Assembly (NCBI GenBank): GCA_902497095.1
Contig: CABVDD010000001.1
Coordinates: forward strand, 99,512-163,511
Reading direction: 5' to 3'
Source of the DNA: an uncultured Faecalicoccus sp.
GTDB taxonomy: Bacteria; Bacillota_I; Bacilli_A; Erysipelotrichales; Erysipelotrichaceae
Length of the DNA stretch: 64,000 nt
Each line of letters begins with the position of its first letter. Position 1 is the first letter of the stretch. Below, in pieces: positions 33,556 to 41,704 of this stretch. The notes beneath the pieces are model-generated. The model searched no databases. It was given only the letters and a program-made list of their open reading frames with translations, and was not told where the DNA came from. A program made the translations under genes and the position numbers.

Positions 33556-33597
33556 TGAAAATAATTTTCATTCATTTCTTACAATTTTCAAATTATT
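33556..33597 (+). promoter_or_regulatory. Candidate CodY-like sites before livK
   Basis: AATTTTCAAATTATT (33583-33597) matches the CodY consensus AATTTTCWGAAAATT at 12 of 15 positions. A second, weaker copy starts at 33563 and overlaps a perfect palindrome TGAAAATAATTTTCA (33556-33570). CodY senses branched-chain amino acids and GTP, which fits the downstream operon. The existence of CodY in this organism is not shown here. The rest of the 300-base gap (33372-33676) is AT-rich with no reading frame. Confidence 0.4.
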
Positions 33598-33609
33598 TTC
33601 ACAAACTGC

Positions 33610-33638
33610 TTGAAAATGTGTGAGAATGTGTTTAGAAT
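33610..33638 (+). promoter_or_regulatory. Promoter of the liv operon
   Basis: TTGAAA (33610-33615), a 17-bp spacer and TAGAAT (33633-33638), 38 bases before the livK ATG. A consensus TTGACA at 33525 lacks a properly spaced -10. Confidence 0.75.
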
Positions 33639-33676
33639 ATATACATATTCAAAGATGTTGTTTAGGAGGAAAAGAT

Positions 33677-34855
33677 ATGAAGGGAAGAGTTTTTAAAGTT
33701 TTTACATCCTCAGCTTTAGCCGTAGGATTGTTAGCCGGATGTAGTTCTGGCGGAGGTGCCGGTGCAGGAAAAACATTGGCAGATGGCGATACGGTAACAA
33801 TTGGATTAAACTTTGAGCTTAGTGGTAGTACAGCTAGCTATGGTACAGCTGAATACAATGGAGCCAAACTTGCCATTGATCAGTATAATGCTAATGATGA
33901 TTCTAAATATAAAATTGAAATTGCAGAACAGGATAACAAGGGTGATAACGCTGAAAGTACAACAGCAGCTACACGTTTGATCACAGAAGATGGAGCTTCT
34001 GTAATTATCGGTCCAGCAACCAGTGGTACATCTATTGCCACATATCAGGTCGCAAGTGATAATTCGGTACCAGTAATTTCACCATCAGCTACACAGATCG
34101 ATGCAACAACAAACGATAATGGTGAAACTTATCCTTATGCCTTCCGTGTTTGTTTTGAAGACTCTTATCAAGGCGCTGCTATGGCACAATATGCTTATGA
34201 CACTTTAGGTGCTAGAAAAGCGGCTATCATCAATGAAGTTAGTGATTATGGTCAGGGACTTGCATCGACTTTCAAAGATGTATTTACTGAAAAAGGTGGA
34301 GAAGTAGTTGCGGAACAAAGTTATAACTCAGGCGATCAGGATTTCGCATCTATTTTAACAGATATGAAGTCAAAAGATTTTGATGTTTTGTATATTGCCG
34401 GATATTACCAGGAAGCTGGCTTAATTATCAAACAAGCTCGTGATATGGGTATCGATACACCAATTGTTGGTGCTGATGGATTTGAATCTGAAGTATTGGC
34501 TCAATTAGCTGGTGCTGAAAATTTAAGTAATACTTACTATACAACATGCTATACAACATTGAATGCTAGTGATGAATTGACAAACTTTATCGATTCTTAT
34601 ACGGAAGAATATGGTGAAGCACCAAATATGTTCTCTGCATTAGCTTATGATGCTACTAATCTTGCTTTACAAGCATTAGAAGAAGCGGGAGCTACAGGTG
34701 AAGAATTAAAGAATACATTAGAGGGTATTGAATTCTCTGGAATTACCGGATCGTTCACATTCGATGATACGCATTCTCCAATTAAGACAGTTATGATCGT
34801 TGAACTGGAAAATGGTGTACAAACATCAGCTACTGAAATTGAAGTAGAACAGTAA
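33677..34855 (+). CDS. livK: Branched-chain amino acid ABC transporter substrate-binding lipoprotein
   Basis: This 392-residue lipoprotein has a type II signal peptide with lipobox LLAGC (Cys22) and a Gly/Ser linker, then a Leu/Ile/Val-binding-protein fold (peripla_BP_6): IGLNFELSGSTASYG, VIIGPATSGTS, ATYQVASDNSVPVISPSAT and the YIAGYYQEAGLIIKQA region. It captures amino acids outside and hands them to LivHM. AGGAGG lies 8 nt upstream of 33677; an upstream GTG at 33620 has no binding site. A terminator follows, which would set a higher level of this protein than of the permease. Confidence 0.93.
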   Translation: MKGRVFKVFTSSALAVGLLAGCSSGGGAGAGKTLADGDTVTIGLNFELSGSTASYGTAEYNGAKLAIDQYNANDDSKYKIEIAEQDNKGDNAESTTAATRLITEDGASVIIGPATSGTSIATYQVASDNSVPVISPSATQIDATTNDNGETYPYAFRVCFEDSYQGAAMAQYAYDTLGARKAAIINEVSDYGQGLASTFKDVFTEKGGEVVAEQSYNSGDQDFASILTDMKSKDFDVLYIAGYYQEAGLIIKQARDMGIDTPIVGADGFESEVLAQLAGAENLSNTYYTTCYTTLNASDELTNFIDSYTEEYGEAPNMFSALAYDATNLALQALEEAGATGEELKNTLEGIEFSGITGSFTFDDTHSPIKTVMIVELENGVQTSATEIEVEQ

Positions 34856-34867
34856 TCCAGATGTATC

Positions 34868-34892
34868 AGGGGAAGCAAGCTTCCCCTTTTTT
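34868..34892 (+). terminator. Partial terminator between livK and livH
   Basis: AGGGGAAG (34868-34875) pairs with CTTCCCCT (34880-34887), followed by six T. Its place inside the operon suggests read-through to livHMGF. Confidence 0.8.
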
Positions 34893-34912
34893 CTAGTAGA
34901 AGGAGAGAAACT

Positions 34913-35791
34913 ATGAGCCAGTTTTTACAACAAATTATCAACGGTCTGTCTTTGGGATCAATTTATGCTTTGATTGCTCTTGGATATACCATGGTTTATG
35001 GAATCATTAAACTGATCAACTTTGCCCATGGAGATATTTATATGTTAGGAGCGTATGTGGCCTTCATCACTACAACCTATTTTGGTTTTAGTTTTTTCCC
35101 GGCAATGATTGCCAGTATGGTGGTTTGTGGAATTTTAGGTGTTTTGATTGAACGTATTGCTTATAAACCGTTACGTCATGCGACTCGTATTGCCGCTTTG
35201 ATCACGGCTATTGGTGTCAGTTATGTTTTGGAATATACGACACAATATATTATGGGAAGTGAAGTAAAAACGTATCCAGCTCTTTTAAGCAAAGCTTCAT
35301 TTTCTTTAGGACCCGTTACGATTTCGATGCAGCAGGTTTATATCTTTACGATAACTATAGTATTGATGATCGCTTTACAGCTGATTATTAAAAAGACGAA
35401 AATGGGACGTGCTATGCGTGCTGTCAGTGTAGATGAAGATGCTGCTAAATTAATGGGAATCAATGTAGATACTACGATTTCATTTACTTTCCTTTTAGGA
35501 AGTTCATTAGCTGGTGTTGCCGGAATTCTTGTTGGTATTTATTATAATTCTATCGATCCGTTAATGGGTATGATTCCTGGTTTAAAAGCTTTCATTGCGG
35601 CTGTTTTTGGCGGTATCGGAAGTGTGCCAGGAGCTATGATCGGTGGTCTATTTATAGGTGTTGCGGAAACCATGGTTGTGGCATATGGTAGTTCGCTATA
35701 TCGTGATGCGATCGTGTATTTGATTTTGATCTTGATTTTGATTATCAAACCAGATGGTCTATTAGGAAAGAATCAGAGAGAGAAGGTGTAG
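34913..35791 (+). CDS. livH: Branched-chain amino acid ABC permease LivH
   Basis: This 292-residue membrane protein has about eight segments and the LivH opening FLQQIINGLSLGSIYALIAL, followed by YGIIKLINFAHGDIYMLGAY. The cytoplasmic loop MRAVSVDEDAAKLMGINVD is the coupling helix region that contacts the ATPases, and GIGSVPGAMIGG is the typical late motif. AAGGAGAG lies upstream. livM follows after 3 bases. Confidence 0.95.
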   Translation: MSQFLQQIINGLSLGSIYALIALGYTMVYGIIKLINFAHGDIYMLGAYVAFITTTYFGFSFFPAMIASMVVCGILGVLIERIAYKPLRHATRIAALITAIGVSYVLEYTTQYIMGSEVKTYPALLSKASFSLGPVTISMQQVYIFTITIVLMIALQLIIKKTKMGRAMRAVSVDEDAAKLMGINVDTTISFTFLLGSSLAGVAGILVGIYYNSIDPLMGMIPGLKAFIAAVFGGIGSVPGAMIGGLFIGVAETMVVAYGSSLYRDAIVYLILILILIIKPDGLLGKNQREKV

Positions 35792-35794
35792 TCA

Positions 35795-36748
35795 ATGCCT
35801 AAACAATTATTAAATAAAGAAAATATTGCTTGGTTAGTCAGTGCCGTTGTGATCTTTCTGGTTTGTAGTTTTTTAATGAATGCAGGGATCATTAACTCTT
35901 ATTATCAAATCACCTTATACAATATTTGCATTAATATCATCTTGGCTGTTTCTTTAAATCTTGTCATTGGAATTTGTGGGCAGTTTTCTTTGGGACATGC
36001 TGGTTTTATGTGTATAGGTGCTTATAGTGCCGGTATCGTGACAAAGATGATGCCTAATTTAGGCGGTTTGTTCTTGGGATTATTGGTTGGTTTTGTGATT
36101 TCTTCTATTGTAGCTTTGATCGTTTCAATTCCAACTTTGCGTCTAAAAGGTGATTATTTGGCCATCGCCACTTTGGGATTTGCCGAAATTATTCGTATTA
36201 TCGTGCAGAATATGAAAATCACCAATGGTGCAGCAGGTTTAAGTGGAATTCCACGTTTGACTACCTGGCCATTATTGATCATTGGTGTAGTGATTGCCTT
36301 AGTTGTAGTTTGTAATTTTACTCGCAGTGCTCCAGGACGTGCATGTTTATCGATTCGAGAAGATGAAATTGCTTCGGAGGCTATGGGAATCAATACAACA
36401 AAATACAAAGTAATCGCGTTTGTAATAGGTGCAATTTTGGCAAGTATGGCTGGTGCTCTATTTGCTTGTAACTTCTATGTCATAAACCCATCACAGTTTA
36501 CTTTCAACCGTTCTATTGATATCTTGGTTATGGTTGTATTTGGAGGCATGGGTTCTATGACATCCAGCGTTATTGCGGCGGCTGTTATTGGTATTTTAAA
36601 TATGTTCTTACAGAATTTCTCGGACATTCGAATGATTATCTATGGTTTGGCTTTAGTCATCATTATGATCTTTAAACCTTCCGGACTGTTAGGAACCAAG
36701 GAGTTTTCCTTTAAAAAACTGTTTAGTAAAAGAAAGGGGAATCACTAA
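35795..36748 (+). CDS. livM: Branched-chain amino acid ABC permease LivM
   Basis: This 317-residue permease pairs with LivH. Family blocks are LNLVIGICGQFSLGHAGFM, RLKGDYLAIATLGFAEIIR and the coupling-region loop SIREDEIASEAMGINTTKYK, then VFGGMGSMTSSVIAA. The C terminus is basic. It overlaps the livG start by one base, so the subunits are made in step. Confidence 0.95.
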   Translation: MPKQLLNKENIAWLVSAVVIFLVCSFLMNAGIINSYYQITLYNICINIILAVSLNLVIGICGQFSLGHAGFMCIGAYSAGIVTKMMPNLGGLFLGLLVGFVISSIVALIVSIPTLRLKGDYLAIATLGFAEIIRIIVQNMKITNGAAGLSGIPRLTTWPLLIIGVVIALVVVCNFTRSAPGRACLSIREDEIASEAMGINTTKYKVIAFVIGAILASMAGALFACNFYVINPSQFTFNRSIDILVMVVFGGMGSMTSSVIAAAVIGILNMFLQNFSDIRMIIYGLALVIIMIFKPSGLLGTKEFSFKKLFSKRKGNH

Positions 36749-37527
36749 TGGAACCTATTCTGCAAGTTAAAAGTTTGACCAAAAACTTTGGAGGGCTTTG
36801 TGCTGTGTCCAATGTTTCTATGGAAATCAAACCGGGCGAACTGATTGGACTGATTGGCCCCAATGGTGCAGGAAAAACAACATTATTTAATTTGTTGACA
36901 GGTGTTTATGAACCTAGTAGTGGGTTGATTGAATTTAATGAAGATGGCAAGAAAGTACAGCTAGGTGGTTTAAAGCCATATAAAATTACGGCTTATGGAA
37001 TTGCCAGAACATTTCAAAATATTCGTTTGTTCAAAACGATGACTGTATTGGAAAATGTTAAAGTGGCAATGCATAAAAATATTCGCTATGGTACCATTGC
37101 AGCTATTTTCCGTCTTCCTTCCTATTATAGTGAAGAACAATGGGTACATGAAAAAGCTTGTGAACTTTTAAAAGAAGTTGGCCTTTATAGTAAACGAAAT
37201 GAGCAGGCTACAAACCTTCCATATGGTGAACAGCGTCGTTTAGAGATTGCACGTGCTTTGGCGATTCAACCTAAAATTTTGTTTTTAGATGAACCGGCAG
37301 CTGGTATGAACCCTCAAGAAACGGCTGAACTGACAGATTTGATCTATCGAATTCGTGATAAATATAATTTAACGATTATTTTAATTGAACATGATATGTC
37401 TTTGGTTATGAAGATTTGTGAAAGAATTTATGTATTGGATTATGGGAAATTGATTGCCAATGGAAATCCTGAAGAAATTCGCAATAACGAATTTGTTATC
37501 AAGGCGTATTTAGGGGAGGAAATCTAA
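36748..37527 (+). CDS. livG: Branched-chain amino acid ABC ATPase LivG
   Basis: This 259-residue ATPase has Walker A GPNGAGKTT, the signature LPYGEQRRLEIARAL (LPYG replaces the commoner LSGG, as in LivG proteins), Walker B ILFLDEPAAGMNP and the H-loop IEHDMS. It forms the motor heterodimer with LivF. It starts in the last base of livM and ends 1 base before livF. Confidence 0.96.
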   Translation: MEPILQVKSLTKNFGGLCAVSNVSMEIKPGELIGLIGPNGAGKTTLFNLLTGVYEPSSGLIEFNEDGKKVQLGGLKPYKITAYGIARTFQNIRLFKTMTVLENVKVAMHKNIRYGTIAAIFRLPSYYSEEQWVHEKACELLKEVGLYSKRNEQATNLPYGEQRRLEIARALAIQPKILFLDEPAAGMNPQETAELTDLIYRIRDKYNLTIILIEHDMSLVMKICERIYVLDYGKLIANGNPEEIRNNEFVIKAYLGEEI

Positions 37528-37528
37528 T

Positions 37529-38239
37529 ATGGCGATGTTGGAAGTAAAAGACCTCCATGTACATTATGGTGTAATTGAAGCTTTAAAGGGCATCAATCTG
37601 GAAGTGAATGAAGGTGAGATCGTTTCTTTGATTGGAGCCAATGGTGCAGGAAAAACAACGATGCTACAAAGTATCAGTGGCATTAAAAAGAAAACCAGTG
37701 GTGATATTTTATTTTTAGGCGAATCGATCTTTAAAAAGAATCCTAAGTCTATAGTACAACAAGGATTGACACAAGTGCCGGAAGGACGTCGAATTTTTAC
37801 AGGTCTGAGTGTTTATGAAAACTTAATGATGGGTGCTTTTTTACGAAAAGATAAAAAGGGAATTCAAGAAGATTTAGATAAAGTCTACACACAGTTTCCT
37901 ATTTTAAAAGAACGTGTTAATCAGGATGCTTCCACCTTGTCTGGTGGAGAACAACAAATGTTGGCTATGGGACGTGCTTTGATGGCTAAACCTAAACTGT
38001 TGTTGTTGGATGAGCCAAGTATGGGGCTGGCTCCAATTTTAGTCAAAGAGATCTTTTCTATTATTGAAGAAATCAACAAACAAGGTACGACCGTACTTTT
38101 AGTTGAGCAAAATGCCAAAATGGCTCTTTCTATTGCGCATCGAGCTTATGTGTTAGAAACTGGAAAAGTTGTATTAAGCGGAACAGGTAAAGAATTAATT
38201 GAAAGTTCAGAAATCCAGAAAGCCTATTTAGGAGGATAA
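37529..38239 (+). CDS. livF: Branched-chain amino acid ABC ATPase LivF
   Basis: This 236-residue ATPase has Walker A GANGAGKTT, the LivF block GLTQVPEGRRIFTGLSVYEN, signature LSGGEQQMLAMGRAL, Walker B LLLLDEPSMGLAP and the VEQNAKMAL switch, where Gln takes the usual His place as in LivF proteins. The start at 37529 gives the correct spacing from GGAGG. The CBS-ACT gene follows after 4 bases. Confidence 0.96.
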   Translation: MAMLEVKDLHVHYGVIEALKGINLEVNEGEIVSLIGANGAGKTTMLQSISGIKKKTSGDILFLGESIFKKNPKSIVQQGLTQVPEGRRIFTGLSVYENLMMGAFLRKDKKGIQEDLDKVYTQFPILKERVNQDASTLSGGEQQMLAMGRALMAKPKLLLLDEPSMGLAPILVKEIFSIIEEINKQGTTVLLVEQNAKMALSIAHRAYVLETGKVVLSGTGKELIESSEIQKAYLGG

Positions 38240-38243
38240 TAAA

Positions 38244-38885
38244 ATGTTTAAAGTCAAAGATTATATGACAAAAGATGTCATCTGTACGGAAAAAGATGCT
38301 ACGATTTCAGAAGTGTTAGAGCTTATGAAAGAACATGGAATTCATCGTTTACCCGTTGTAGAAAACCAGAAATTAGTTGGTTTGATTACAGAAGGGATGA
38401 TCGCAACATCACATTCAGCAGCTACTTCTTTAAGTATTTATGAATTGAATTATTTGTTGTCTAAAACAACGGTTGGTACGGTTATGATCAAAAATGTAAT
38501 CTCTATGAACGAAGATGAATTGATGGAATCTTGTGCGGAAACGATGCGTACACACGATATTGGATGTATTCCTGTTACAGATGCCAAAAATAATGTTGTA
38601 GGCATTGTCACACAAAATGATGTGTTTGGTTGTTTCTTGAATGTTTTAGGTTGGGAAGATAAAGGGACTCGAATCACGATTGCCGTTAAAGATGAATTGG
38701 GGGCTATCGGTAAGCTATCGGATATTTTCGTAGAACAAAATGTAAATATCTCTCATATTGGTGTTTATTCTTTTAAAGATGGTATTGCCAATATGGTAGT
38801 CCGTTGTGATGCGGAAGATCCAAAAAACTTGATTCAGGCGCTTGAAAAACATGGTTATCAAGTATTGGAAACTTTTAAGAACTAG
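38244..38885 (+). CDS. CBS-pair plus ACT-domain protein (AcuB-like)
   Basis: This 213-residue protein has two CBS motifs (MTKDVICTEKDATISEVLEL to LVGLITEG, and MIKNVISMNEDELMESCAE to VVGIVTQND) and a C-terminal ACT domain (about 142-213, ITIAVKDELGAIGKLSDIF). CBS pairs bind adenosine nucleotides and ACT domains bind amino acids. As the last gene of the liv operon, 4 bases after livF and behind AGGAGG, it may sense energy state and branched-chain amino acids. Homologues are often called AcuB, but the acetoin genes are absent here. Its target is unknown. Confidence 0.85.
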   Translation: MFKVKDYMTKDVICTEKDATISEVLELMKEHGIHRLPVVENQKLVGLITEGMIATSHSAATSLSIYELNYLLSKTTVGTVMIKNVISMNEDELMESCAETMRTHDIGCIPVTDAKNNVVGIVTQNDVFGCFLNVLGWEDKGTRITIAVKDELGAIGKLSDIFVEQNVNISHIGVYSFKDGIANMVVRCDAEDPKNLIQALEKHGYQVLETFKN

Positions 38886-38905
38886 CAATGATGCTGGTTC
38901 TTTTT
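38880..38905 (+). terminator. Intrinsic terminator of the liv operon
   Basis: AACTAGCA (38880-38887) pairs with TGCTGGTT (38892-38899, one G-T pair), loop ATGA, then CTTTTT. The first arm holds the stop codon. Confidence 0.8.
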
Positions 38906-39034
38906 AAGTCCCAAAAGAAAAAGGATTTGATTTTTAAATCATAGAATAAAAAATATGAGTGCTGCAACGAAAAATAGATTAACTGGTATAAAAATATCGG
39001 AATCAAAAGATATTTTATCTTTGTGGCACGATGT

Positions 39035-39063
39035 TTGACAGATTTTGTAGAAACCATTAAAAT
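39035..39063 (+). promoter_or_regulatory. Promoter of the DtxR-family gene
   Basis: A consensus TTGACA (39035-39040), 17-bp spacer and TAAAAT (39058-39063). Confidence 0.85.
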
Positions 39064-39084
39064 GGCATAGAAGAGGTGAGGACT

Positions 39085-39453
39085 ATGGAATTAGGCGAAT
39101 CTTTGGAAGATTACTTAGAATCTATTCTGGTATTAAGTGAAAAAATCGATCATGTTCGCAGTGTGGATGTGGCAAGCTATCTCGGGTTCTCTAAGCCAAG
39201 TGTTTCTCATGCAGTAAAGCTGCTGGAAAAAGACGGATATCTCCATTTAGATGAAAATAAATTTCTGTATTTAACAGAAGACGGGAATCGTATCGCAACC
39301 GAAACGTATCGTAGACACCGTTTTTTTAGAGAGATGTTGGAAGAAATCGGTGTTCCCAAGACAATAGCGGAAAATGATGCCTGTCGTATGGAACATGTGA
39401 TTTCACAAGAAACCTTTGATGCAATCCAAAAATATTATGAAAACAAGAGATAA
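39085..39453 (+). CDS. DtxR/MntR-family metal-dependent repressor
   Basis: This 122-residue protein has a winged helix (SVDVASYLGFSKPSVSHAVKLLEKDGYL) and the metal-binding dimerisation domain, without the C-terminal SH3-like domain. Candidate ligands are Asp9 and Glu12, His78 in YRRHRFF, and NDACRMEHVIS with Cys100, Glu103 and His104. The Cys corresponds to that of iron-sensing DtxR, while manganese-sensing MntR has Glu there. So it may respond to iron despite its short MntR-like length. The start at 39085 follows AGGTGAGG; a GTG at 39076 lies inside that site. No metal transporter is adjacent. Confidence 0.85.
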   Translation: MELGESLEDYLESILVLSEKIDHVRSVDVASYLGFSKPSVSHAVKLLEKDGYLHLDENKFLYLTEDGNRIATETYRRHRFFREMLEEIGVPKTIAENDACRMEHVISQETFDAIQKYYENKR

Positions 39454-39479
39454 GTCATGAAAACGTGGCTTATTTTTTT
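39450..39479 (+). terminator. Intrinsic terminator of the DtxR-family gene
   Basis: ATAAGTCA (39450-39457) pairs with TGGCTTAT (39466-39473) and runs into seven T. Confidence 0.8.
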
Positions 39480-39517
39480 ATTGAAATGCATATTTTGTTA
39501 TTCCTTTATTTAGTTAC

Positions 39518-39547
39518 TTGAATAGAGAAATATGGATATTATATACT
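39518..39547 (+). promoter_or_regulatory. Promoter placing transcription start at the U32 gene ATG
   Basis: TTGAAT (39518-39523), an 18-bp spacer and TATACT (39542-39547). Six bases separate the -10 box from the ATG at 39554. Confidence 0.6.
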
Positions 39548-39553
39548 GTATCC

Positions 39554-41638
39554 ATGAAAAAAATTGAGATATTAGCCCCTGTTGGCAGCGTGGAAGTTTT
39601 AGAAGCTGCCATACAGGCAGGATGTGATGCGATATATTGTGCTCTTCCATCTTTTGGAGCTCGCGCTTATGCGAATAACTTTACTTGGGAGCAAATGAAA
39701 GAAGTTATAGACCGTTGTCATAGTTTAAACATAAAAGTACATGTGACCATGAATACTTTATTGTTTGAACAAGAGATCGAACAAGCTTATCACCAGGCAA
39801 AACGTCTTCACAAAATGGGTGTAGATGCCTTGATTGTACAAGATTTGGGTTTGATCCATCTTCTACATGAAAGATTGCCACAACTTGTTGTACATGCTTC
39901 TACACAACTTTCTGTAACACAAGTTGAACAAATCGAACAATTAAAAAGTTTAGGCGTCAAACGTGTTGTATTGGCAAGAGAATGTAGTTTAGAGCAGGTA
40001 AAAGCCGCCATTTCGACAGGAATGGAAGTGGAAGTTTTTGTTCATGGAGCTATCTGTATTTGTTATAGCGGGCAATGTCTTTTCAGTTCTATTGAATATG
40101 ATAGAAGCGGAAACCGCGGCATGTGTGCCCAGCCTTGTCGTATGCCGTATAAGTTATATCAAGATGGCAAACCGGTGCAGGAAAAAGAACAGTATTTTTT
40201 AAGTCCTAAAGATCTATCGCTCATTGAACAAGTAAAAGAACTGGAAGATCTAGGTGTTTGCTCAATCAAGATCGAAGGTCGTATGAAATCGAAAGAGTAT
40301 GTGTATGAGTGTGTGCATCAGGTGTATGATGTGCTGCATGGAAAAACCTTGGGTAAAAAAGATCAGAAAGATTTACAGGTAACCTTTAATCGTGGATTTA
40401 CTAAAGGACATCTTTATGATCAAAGAGGCAATGCTCTAATGAATACAAAAACCAGCAATCATCAGGGTGTTTTAATTGGTCATGTGATTGCACAGAAGAA
40501 AAATCGTGTACGAGTAAAGTTACAGGATTCTTTACATCAAAATGATGGCATTCGTTTTGTATGGAAAACAGGATCCATCGGTTTTCGACTCAATTATTTG
40601 TATGATGCACAAGGAAAATTGATTTCTAAGGCAAAAGCGGATCAAATTGTAGAGATCAATATGAAAAATCGTCTTCCTTTACAAACTAAGGTGTTAAAGA
40701 CCATTGATACAGATCTGCAAAAAGAAATAGATCATACAATTGATAAGAAACAGCGAAAATTAGCGGTATCCTGTCATTTGGAGTGTGCCGGTCCGGGCCA
40801 TCCATTAAAATGCACATTGTCTCAACAGGATTGTTCAGTGACTTGGATCAGTGAGGAATTAGCGGATGTTGCCAAAAATAGGCCTTGTGATCAAGAGGTT
40901 TTACAACGCCAGTTTTCCAAGACAAAAGACAGTTTTTTAGAAATTCAATCCTTTACTTTTGCATTGGATGCACCTTTCTTTTTTCCATTGGGTGTACTAA
41001 ATCATATTCGTAATCAAGCCATCGAGGCTTTCTATAAAGAAAAAACCAAAACAAATCCAATTGTGGAAAAAGCGTATACTGTGCAAATAGAACCTCAAAA
41101 AATTGAAGGAAAACACTGGATACAAAATAAAATCAGTTCATCGATGCCAGGCTTGGCAGATTTACGATACAATGTTACCAACTCTTATGCGATCGCCTGT
41201 CTTTTAAAATTGGGATTTTCCATCGTGGAAATTTCATTAGAGTGTAAAGATAAAGATATACAGGATATGCTTGCAGAGTTTAAAAAACGATATGGTTTTG
41301 ATGCGCCGGTCATGGTTTATATTTACGGAAAAAGAAGATTGATGATCATGAATCATTGTGTAATCAATACGGCTTTAAAAGATGGACAAAGAAAAAATTG
41401 TGCTTTGTGTCATGTGCATTCTTTTTATTTAAAGGGTAAAGATCAAAAGGAGTATTTGTTGGAAGGCGATGCGAAATGTCATATGTGTATTTTTGAAAAA
41501 GAAGCATGGAACTCGTTGGATAAAATTACATATTATAAAGATCTTGGCATACAGAATTTTCACTTGTTCTTCTTATGGGAAGATGAAATAAAAAAAGCAC
41601 AAATTCTAGAGGAATTTCAGTGCAGAGTACAAGAGTAG
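39554..41638 (+). CDS. U32 family peptidase / RlhA-TrhP-like protein
   Basis: This 694-residue protein belongs to U32, whose better-known members (RlhA, TrhP) take part in RNA hydroxylation. The opening KKIEILAPVGSVEVLEAAIQ and the signature EVFVHGAICICYSGQC (160-175) are typical; Cys168, Cys175 and the later GMCAQPC cysteines could hold an iron-sulfur cluster. The C-terminal part has further Cys pairs (CALC, CHMC). The length and C-terminal DUF3656-like extension fit the RlhA type. No Shine-Dalgarno is visible before 39554, 6 nt after a -10 box. It is monocistronic. The exact substrate is not shown by sequence. Confidence 0.88.
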   Translation: MKKIEILAPVGSVEVLEAAIQAGCDAIYCALPSFGARAYANNFTWEQMKEVIDRCHSLNIKVHVTMNTLLFEQEIEQAYHQAKRLHKMGVDALIVQDLGLIHLLHERLPQLVVHASTQLSVTQVEQIEQLKSLGVKRVVLARECSLEQVKAAISTGMEVEVFVHGAICICYSGQCLFSSIEYDRSGNRGMCAQPCRMPYKLYQDGKPVQEKEQYFLSPKDLSLIEQVKELEDLGVCSIKIEGRMKSKEYVYECVHQVYDVLHGKTLGKKDQKDLQVTFNRGFTKGHLYDQRGNALMNTKTSNHQGVLIGHVIAQKKNRVRVKLQDSLHQNDGIRFVWKTGSIGFRLNYLYDAQGKLISKAKADQIVEINMKNRLPLQTKVLKTIDTDLQKEIDHTIDKKQRKLAVSCHLECAGPGHPLKCTLSQQDCSVTWISEELADVAKNRPCDQEVLQRQFSKTKDSFLEIQSFTFALDAPFFFPLGVLNHIRNQAIEAFYKEKTKTNPIVEKAYTVQIEPQKIEGKHWIQNKISSSMPGLADLRYNVTNSYAIACLLKLGFSIVEISLECKDKDIQDMLAEFKKRYGFDAPVMVYIYGKRRLMIMNHCVINTALKDGQRKNCALCHVHSFYLKGKDQKEYLLEGDAKCHMCIFEKEAWNSLDKITYYKDLGIQNFHLFFLWEDEIKKAQILEEFQCRVQE

Positions 41639-41641
41639 ATA

Positions 41642-41670
41642 TTGAATCTAAAGCGCTAAAGTGGTATTAT
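41642..41670 (+). promoter_or_regulatory. Promoter of eno
   Basis: TTGAAT (41642-41647), a 17-bp spacer and TATTAT (41665-41670) with a TGG extension just upstream. Confidence 0.75.
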
Positions 41671-41704
41671 TTTTGTAGCTTAAGGCAAAGGAGGAACTTG
41701 ATAT

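Noticed and set aside
33359..33676. T-box or amino acid riboswitch before livK
   Set aside because: No T-box signature or other recognisable riboswitch motif is present; only a terminator, palindromes and a promoter are seen.
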